Shown: positions 59,981-64,000 of the stretch, in pieces
Numbering within the stretch: position 1 is the first letter of the stretch
Layout: the number at the start of each line of letters is the position of its first letter
NCBI GenBank assembly: GCA_964510575.1
Contig: CAZECN010000004.1
Location: forward strand, 50,383 to 114,382
DNA: 64,000 nt
Source of the DNA: CALKYB01 sp964510575
Lineage (GTDB): Bacteria; Bdellovibrionota_C; UBA2361; SZUA-149; CALKYB01
Reading direction: 5' to 3'
Program-made: the position numbers and the translations under genes
Notes under the pieces: model-generated
The model's database searches: none
The model's input: only the letters and a program-made list of their open reading frames with translations
What the model was told of the DNA's origin: nothing

Positions 59981-61516
59981 ATGGCAACACACGGAAAAAA
60001 CGTCTACCTAAGTCTCTACGAGACTATCCGCAGCTTAGAGAAAGATTCTCGGAACCTCAGCTCAAACCTGTCTAATGCCGAGTCTCAGATTAGAAACCTA
60101 GTTAGCACCAGGGAAGAGTTATTCAAGAAACTCGCAAAAGAGTATTTGCCTGAAATGGACTCTGACTCTATCGGCTCCACTCTCCATCAAGTTCAGTACG
60201 ACATACACCGTATTTACGAAGAAAAAGAAGTTCATCGCCAAGAACTTGAAGCTGAAGCCGGCGCTCTGGTTTCAAGAAAGAAGACTCTGGAGAAAGACTA
60301 CGAGACTTTAACTGAGGAGCTAAACAAACTGGCCGAAAAAAGACTTCAACTAGAAGAGAAAGTTGCTGGTAAACTAGAAAAAGACGCTAAGTTCAAAGAA
60401 CTCTGCGAGCAATCCTCAGTCAGTGGGGAAAGAGTCAAACAATACCAAATCAGAGCCGAAGAGATGGCGAGAGAAGCTGAAGAGAAGCTTCCAGAGTTCA
60501 AGGAAGACAAGCTTTTTAGCTACCTTCTTGACTGTAACTACAGCACAGCTCGTTACAAAGGCCGAGGACTTAGAAAAAGAATGGATCGCTGGGTAGCCAG
60601 ACAGGTCAAGTTCACAGACCAGTATAAGAATTTTCAATTTCTTCAAACCACTCCTGGCATAATGGCCATTGAGGTCGAAAAACTTCAGGATGGCTTAGAC
60701 AACCTAATAAAAGAAGTTTCAAAGATCGAGAAGGTATATCAAGACAAGTATGGCCTAACTTCAGTGATCGAAGAGGGGCTAAAGGTTGGACAACAAAGAG
60801 AAGAACTGATGGCTGCTCTTGAGGAGCTTGAAGAGTCTTACGCGCAGATTGTAGGGGCCAGAGAGGAGCTGGAGAACGATCGAGGGCATTATCATAAAAA
60901 GGCTCTAAAAAAGATAAGAGCTTTTCTTGAAAGCCAGCCAGTTAATAAGCTTAGAAAACAAGCTGCCGAGCAACCGGGAAAGTCTGATGACCTACTAGTT
61001 GACCAAATTGACCGGATCGAAAAAGCGATTGATCAATCACGCGAGCAGGCACTTCAGGTAGAGTCCCAGAGAAGTGTTTCTGAGAATAAGCTCGAAAGCT
61101 TGGGACGTATATGTGCTAAGTACAGGAGAAAAGACTTTGACTCAGCACGTTCCTTCTTTAGCGAGAAGTTTAATATCGGCGAGTATCTATCTGCCTTTAT
61201 GGGTGGCTCAATGACTGAGGCTAATTTTTGGTCAGCCCTGGTTCAAAATCAACACTTTTCGCGACCAGCTCGTGGATATAGCCCTATCTTTGACCATGCA
61301 GGCCCCACAGCAGTTGATATGGCTGGAGTTTTTGGACGAGCTTTCGGCGAGATGATTCTAAGTGGACAGATGGGCAGAAGACGTCGTGGATGGACCTCGG
61401 GTTTTCCCGGAGCTCCTCGCGGAGGTAGCAGAAGGCGAGCTCCTAGACCGAACATGCCGCGCACTCCTAGAAGTTTCGGTGGTGGTGGAGGATTTTCTAG
61501 CGGAAACGGTTTCTAG
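59981..61516 (+). CDS. Large coiled-coil protein with Gly/Arg-rich C-terminal tail
   Basis: 511 aa, about 400 residues of coiled coil (LVSTREELFKKLAKEYLPEM, LEEKVAGKLEKDAKFKEL), then a region resembling a hydrophobic glycine-rich anchor (GPTAVDMAGVFGRAFGEMIL) and a tail of Gly, Arg and Pro (RGGSRRRAPRPNMPRTPRSF). It lies 43 bp downstream of the DUF6384-like gene and 55 bp upstream of the Kbp-like gene, so probably one transcript. Function unknown; a partner of the divergent coiled-coil protein is likely. Confidence 0.75.
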   Translation: MATHGKNVYLSLYETIRSLEKDSRNLSSNLSNAESQIRNLVSTREELFKKLAKEYLPEMDSDSIGSTLHQVQYDIHRIYEEKEVHRQELEAEAGALVSRKKTLEKDYETLTEELNKLAEKRLQLEEKVAGKLEKDAKFKELCEQSSVSGERVKQYQIRAEEMAREAEEKLPEFKEDKLFSYLLDCNYSTARYKGRGLRKRMDRWVARQVKFTDQYKNFQFLQTTPGIMAIEVEKLQDGLDNLIKEVSKIEKVYQDKYGLTSVIEEGLKVGQQREELMAALEELEESYAQIVGAREELENDRGHYHKKALKKIRAFLESQPVNKLRKQAAEQPGKSDDLLVDQIDRIEKAIDQSREQALQVESQRSVSENKLESLGRICAKYRRKDFDSARSFFSEKFNIGEYLSAFMGGSMTEANFWSALVQNQHFSRPARGYSPIFDHAGPTAVDMAGVFGRAFGEMILSGQMGRRRRGWTSGFPGAPRGGSRRRAPRPNMPRTPRSFGGGGGFSSGNGF

Positions 61517-61571
61517 TTCCATAAATTCTAATCCCACGAAATTTTAAACAAATAGAAAAGGAAGAAAACAA

Positions 61572-62021
61572 ATGAAAGCATTACTAAATTTTGCGAAGAA
61601 TATTGGCCAAAAGCTTTTTGACAAAGAAGAAGAGGCAGCTCCAAAAATTCAACAACACATAGAGCAAAACAACCCTGGAATAGAAAATATTCAAATTCAG
61701 GTTCAGGACGGTGTGGCTAAAATTCAAGGCCAGGCCAAAGATGCTGCAGCACTGGAAAAGGCCGTTCTTTTGGCTGGAAACGTCCAAGGGATTGAAGAAG
61801 TCGATGTCTCTCAAGTTGCTGGAAGCAAGGTTGAGGATATTGCTCCCGAGACCCAGTACTACGAGATTTCTTCAGGGGACACTCTGTCTAAAATAGCAAA
61901 GAATTTTTACGGCGATGCAAACAAGTATCCCGAAATCTTTGAAGCGAATAGAGAAGTAATTCAGGATGCTGACAAGATATACCCTGGTCAGAGAATAAGA
62001 ATCCCTGCCCTTTCCGCCTAA
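61572..62021 (+). CDS. Kbp/YgaU-like potassium-binding BON-LysM protein
   Basis: 149 aa, the same length as E. coli Kbp. Residues ~24-85 form a BON domain (GIENIQIQVQDGVAKIQGQA), residues ~98-145 a LysM domain (YYEISSGDTLSKIAKNFYGD, DKIYPGQRIRIPAL). Kbp is a cytoplasmic high-affinity K+ sensor. There is no signal peptide, in keeping with this. It has GAAGGAAG upstream and is last of the three-gene set. Confidence 0.9.
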   Translation: MKALLNFAKNIGQKLFDKEEEAAPKIQQHIEQNNPGIENIQIQVQDGVAKIQGQAKDAAALEKAVLLAGNVQGIEEVDVSQVAGSKVEDIAPETQYYEISSGDTLSKIAKNFYGDANKYPEIFEANREVIQDADKIYPGQRIRIPALSA

Positions 62022-62072
62022 GCTGAATAGCTTGGGCCAAAAAAGAAAAAGGGAGATGAAAGACTTATAACC

Positions 62073-62098
62073 ATGAAAGCCTGTAAGGCCTTTCATTT
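62073..62098 (+). terminator. Possible terminator after the Kbp-like gene
   Basis: ATGAAAGCC (62073-62081) pairs with GG-C-CTTTCAT (62087-62096), then TTTCCC. The stem has one bulge; the T run is short. Confidence 0.4.
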
Positions 62099-62121
62099 CC
62101 CTTCAATTGATGATTTTTCAT

Positions 62122-62541
62122 CTAAGATCGCACCGCTTTGATTATTAAAGCTGTTCGAAAACATTGTAGCGCCCATTCTGCGTGTTCATTTGAAATTGGC
62201 CACTCAAATGCATCTTCGTAAGTTCTGTTTTCTAAAGAAACCTTGCTCAACATACACTCCTGCCCCGGCACTGCTAGTGAGCTCTTGATTACGGCAAGAT
62301 TATCAAATTCACATTTTCGAGTTCTGCAAAATTCGCGTAACTCGGCCCGAATGGTTCTCTTTTCATGAGTGATCCACTGATGCTGGTCGCTGACGGCTTC
62401 GTGAAGCAAAAATTCAACTTCAGATGATTCTTTAGATGACCTATGGGTCTCTAAAACACGGTTGGCTAACAATAAAACTGCTAGAAAAATAAAAAAAGTA
62501 TTGCACCAAAACCTAAGCTGCTTATGTTTAACGATATTCAT
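62122..62541 (-). CDS. Single-pass membrane protein, unknown
   Basis: 139 aa from ATG 62541 (AGGGA six to seven bases before it); an upstream frame to 62601 has no ribosome site. One membrane helix (FFIFLAVLLLANRVL, ~residues 16-30) and then a polar region with four cysteines (CRTRKCEF, ECMLSK, LQCFRT). No family recognised. It converges with the Kbp-like gene. Confidence 0.55.
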   Translation of the reverse strand: MNIVKHKQLRFWCNTFFIFLAVLLLANRVLETHRSSKESSEVEFLLHEAVSDQHQWITHEKRTIRAELREFCRTRKCEFDNLAVIKSSLAVPGQECMLSKVSLENRTYEDAFEWPISNEHAEWALQCFRTALIIKAVRS

Positions 62542-62813
62542 AAAATTTCCCTTTGGGTTGAAAACCACTCCACTGAGCTGCAGTTGAGTGGCCTCCACCA
62601 ACGAAGGAAAATTAAAAACCTAAAGTCTTTCTCTACCCAAGTAAAAGAATACAAAATCTAGCATATAATTAGAAATACCTTGCCTAAGACCGTATAATCT
62701 ATTGCTTTTCTATTTAAGCATAGATTGCCCTTACTCTCTTTTTTCGCTACCCTCCCCCTCCAACAACAGCATCCTTAGCGTCTACTTGTAGCAGCAGGAT
62801 AGAACGTTTGGCC

Positions 62814-62913
62814 NNNNNNNNNNNNNNNNNNNNNNNNNNNNNNNNNNNNNNNNNNNNNNNNNNNNNNNNNNNNNNNNNNNNNNNNNNNNNNNNNNNNNNN
62901 NNNNNNNNNNNNN
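62814..62913. other. 100-N assembly gap
   Basis: The gap is flanked on both sides by the same 17-mer, GGATAGAACGTTTGGCC (62797-62813 and 62914-62930). Frames crossing it are artefacts. Its true size is unknown; the shared ends suggest overlapping contigs or a local repeat. Confidence 0.98.
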
Positions 62914-63085
62914 GGATAGAACGTTTGGCCAATAAGACCGAAGGTCGTTGGAATAGCCTAACGTTTAGTATCCATGGAAAATGCGACTGCATTTTCTCAA
63001 ATTCACTGGCTGAGAACGTAGTTCGAAGACTGTTGCGAACGAGGTGCAAAGTTTTTTGGGTTTTGCTAGGTTCTCCATTACATCG

Positions 63086-63162
63086 GCATCCTTAGCTCAG
63101 CTGGATAGAGCAACTGGCTTCGAACCAGTAGGTCGGGGGTTCGAATCCCTCAGGGTGCACCA
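63086..63162 (+). tRNA. tRNA-Arg (anticodon TCG)
   Basis: 77 nt with encoded CCA. Acceptor GCATCCT pairs with AGGGTGC (one G-U); anticodon loop CTTCGAA in stem ACTGG/CCAGT; T arm GGGGG-TTCGAAT-CCCTC. The 3' half is duplicated downstream. Confidence 0.95.
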
Positions 63163-63194
63163 TCTTTTCTTCTAAATATAAATCTAGATTCAAC

Positions 63195-63296
63195 TCGAAC
63201 CAGTAGGACGATGAGGGTGAAGAGCAAAGCTCTTCAGAAAGTGCCTGAAGGCACTTTCGGCCCGAAGAGAGGGTTCGAATCCCTCAGGGTGCACCA
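63195..63296 (+). repeat. Partial duplicate of the tRNA-Arg 3' half with an inserted double hairpin
   Basis: TCGAACCAGTAGG (63195-63207) repeats the anticodon arm and AGGGTTCGAATCCCTCAGGG, continuing to GTGCACCA (63270-63296), repeats the T arm and acceptor of the tRNA at 63086. Between them 62 bp were inserted (63208-63269) that carry two hairpins, AAGAGC/GCTCTT and AAAGTGCC/GGCACTTT. A 3' tRNA copy next to the intact tRNA is the usual scar of an integrative element at that tRNA. Confidence 0.7.
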
Positions 63297-63510
63297 AACT
63301 TCCCTAACAACTCCGTACACTTGCAATACCTACTACTTTAACCTGCAATCCCTGGTTTTGTTGTAGGGCACATATAGGGCACAAAATTACCTTATCTCAA
63401 TAGCCCGACCTCAACCCGCAAACGTCACCACTCTCGCGAGGCGCTAGATAGGCAAAGATATGAGTGCAATACCTTACGGTTAACTGAAGTGCGAGTTGCA
63501 ACTCTCTGTT

Positions 63511-63700
63511 TCAAGATTTGTTATAGGTGTACGTAATTTCTGGAGATTTTATCGATTTAATTGCTCGATAAAGTTGCAATAGTACTTCAACAGTAATTGC
63601 AGCATTGCGCCCTATAGATGCTTGGCTGCCTAGACCATACCCATGGCATTTTACACCAGATGAATGTAAAGCATCTTCATAGGTATTTTGATGAATTCTC
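63511..63700 (-). pseudogene. Gene remnant, unrecognised
   Basis: An open minus-strand frame without start reads YEDALHSSGVKCHGYGLGSQ, ASIGRNAAITVEVLLQLYRA and ends TYNKS at a TGA (63511-63513). It has coding character but abuts the IS1595 remnant, so it is probably a truncated gene. Confidence 0.3.
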
Positions 63701-63912
63701 TTTTCGCTGGAATACCCACTAGGTTAACGAACGGTGGAGCTTCTGGGGAAGATGACGGGGAAGAGACTCTTCTACCGACACGCATAACGTACTACTAGCC
63801 ATTAGAGATTAATCTTGAATTGAAAAGGCTGCCAAAAAGTCACTGAAAATTGACCTTGAGCCTATTGAGGAAAAGGAAAGTGGGTATCCTGAAAAGAAGT
63901 GTCAAAACTAAA
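63684..63912 (+). pseudogene. Second, more decayed IS1595-like remnant
   Basis: YFDEFSFRWNTH, then a TAG stop, matches the C-terminus of the remnant at 48926 (YVDEFSFRWNTQ). The downstream segment (63806-63900) matches the small gene at 49045-49182 with several frame breaks. No terminal inverted repeats recognised. Confidence 0.5.
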
Positions 63913-64000
63913 TTAATCATTGCGGTTGACCGGGGCGTTAGGCACATTTTACAATCAACTTTACTATTTAGAGGAAAAGATATGATCTATACAACTGTCA

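Noticed and set aside
62747..63095. Open frames running through the N block
   Set aside because: Their apparent length comes from unspecified bases in the assembly gap.

Overview
The window looks like chromosomal DNA of a low-to-mid GC, Gram-negative bacterium. The signs are a PBP1b-type penicillin-binding protein, a LapA/LapB-like protein, a lipoprotein-type cytochrome c, a non-flagellar type III secretion (Sct) core and envelope coiled-coil proteins. An NtrY-like kinase, leucine dehydrogenase, an archaeal/rickettsial-type ValS and the SctRST set would fit a 'deltaproteobacterial' lineage in the broad sense (Bdellovibrionota, SAR324, Myxococcota-like), but I cannot name the organism from sequence alone. 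A 100-N scaffold gap (62814-62913) shows this is a draft assembly.

Layout. 1-12.9 kb is housekeeping: a partial NtrY-like kinase, ruvB-ruvA-yebC, a PBP1b, truA-asd, a DUF465 protein, and pgeF-nadC-valS. 13.0-19.5 kb, on the minus strand, holds a type III secretion export-apparatus operon: sctI-like, sctR, sctS, sctT, sctU N-terminal part, a hybrid GAF sensor kinase, sctU C-terminal part. An FHA protein follows. SctU is encoded as two separate proteins, split at the site where normal SctU/FlhB cleaves itself (NPTH). 19.6-22.1 kb is a pyrEDF cluster. 22.1-30.1 kb has exported or membrane proteins of unknown role, two tRNAs (Val, Asp) and a surface-polysaccharide/GT-C membrane-protein set. RNase P RNA lies at 30.2-30.6 kb. 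30.8-46.1 kb is again core: LapA-TPR, uvrC, uvrB, leucine dehydrogenase, cytochrome c, fabG, plsX, rpmF and yceD on the minus strand, then ssb, gpmI, comF, a cysteine-less DsbA-like protein, a REC-DHp protein and ogt. 46.2 kb encodes an RNA-recognition-motif protein fused to ribosomal protein bS18.

47-64 kb is more accessory. It holds a decayed IS1595-like transposase (two remnants, 48.9 and 63.7 kb), a probable Panacea-type toxin-antitoxin pair, lexA-recA, several orphan genes among hairpin-rich intergenic DNA, a very divergent GAPDH homologue lacking the catalytic histidine, and a four-gene envelope/coiled-coil cluster ending in a Kbp (BON-LysM) protein. It ends in tRNA-Arg followed by a partial copy of that tRNA's 3' half, which looks like an attachment-site scar. 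The most unusual items are the naturally split SctU with a sensor kinase between its halves, the RRM-bS18 fusion, the GAPDH-like protein, the Panacea pair, and several candidate structured RNAs (40.86-41.08 kb, 54.27-54.40 kb).
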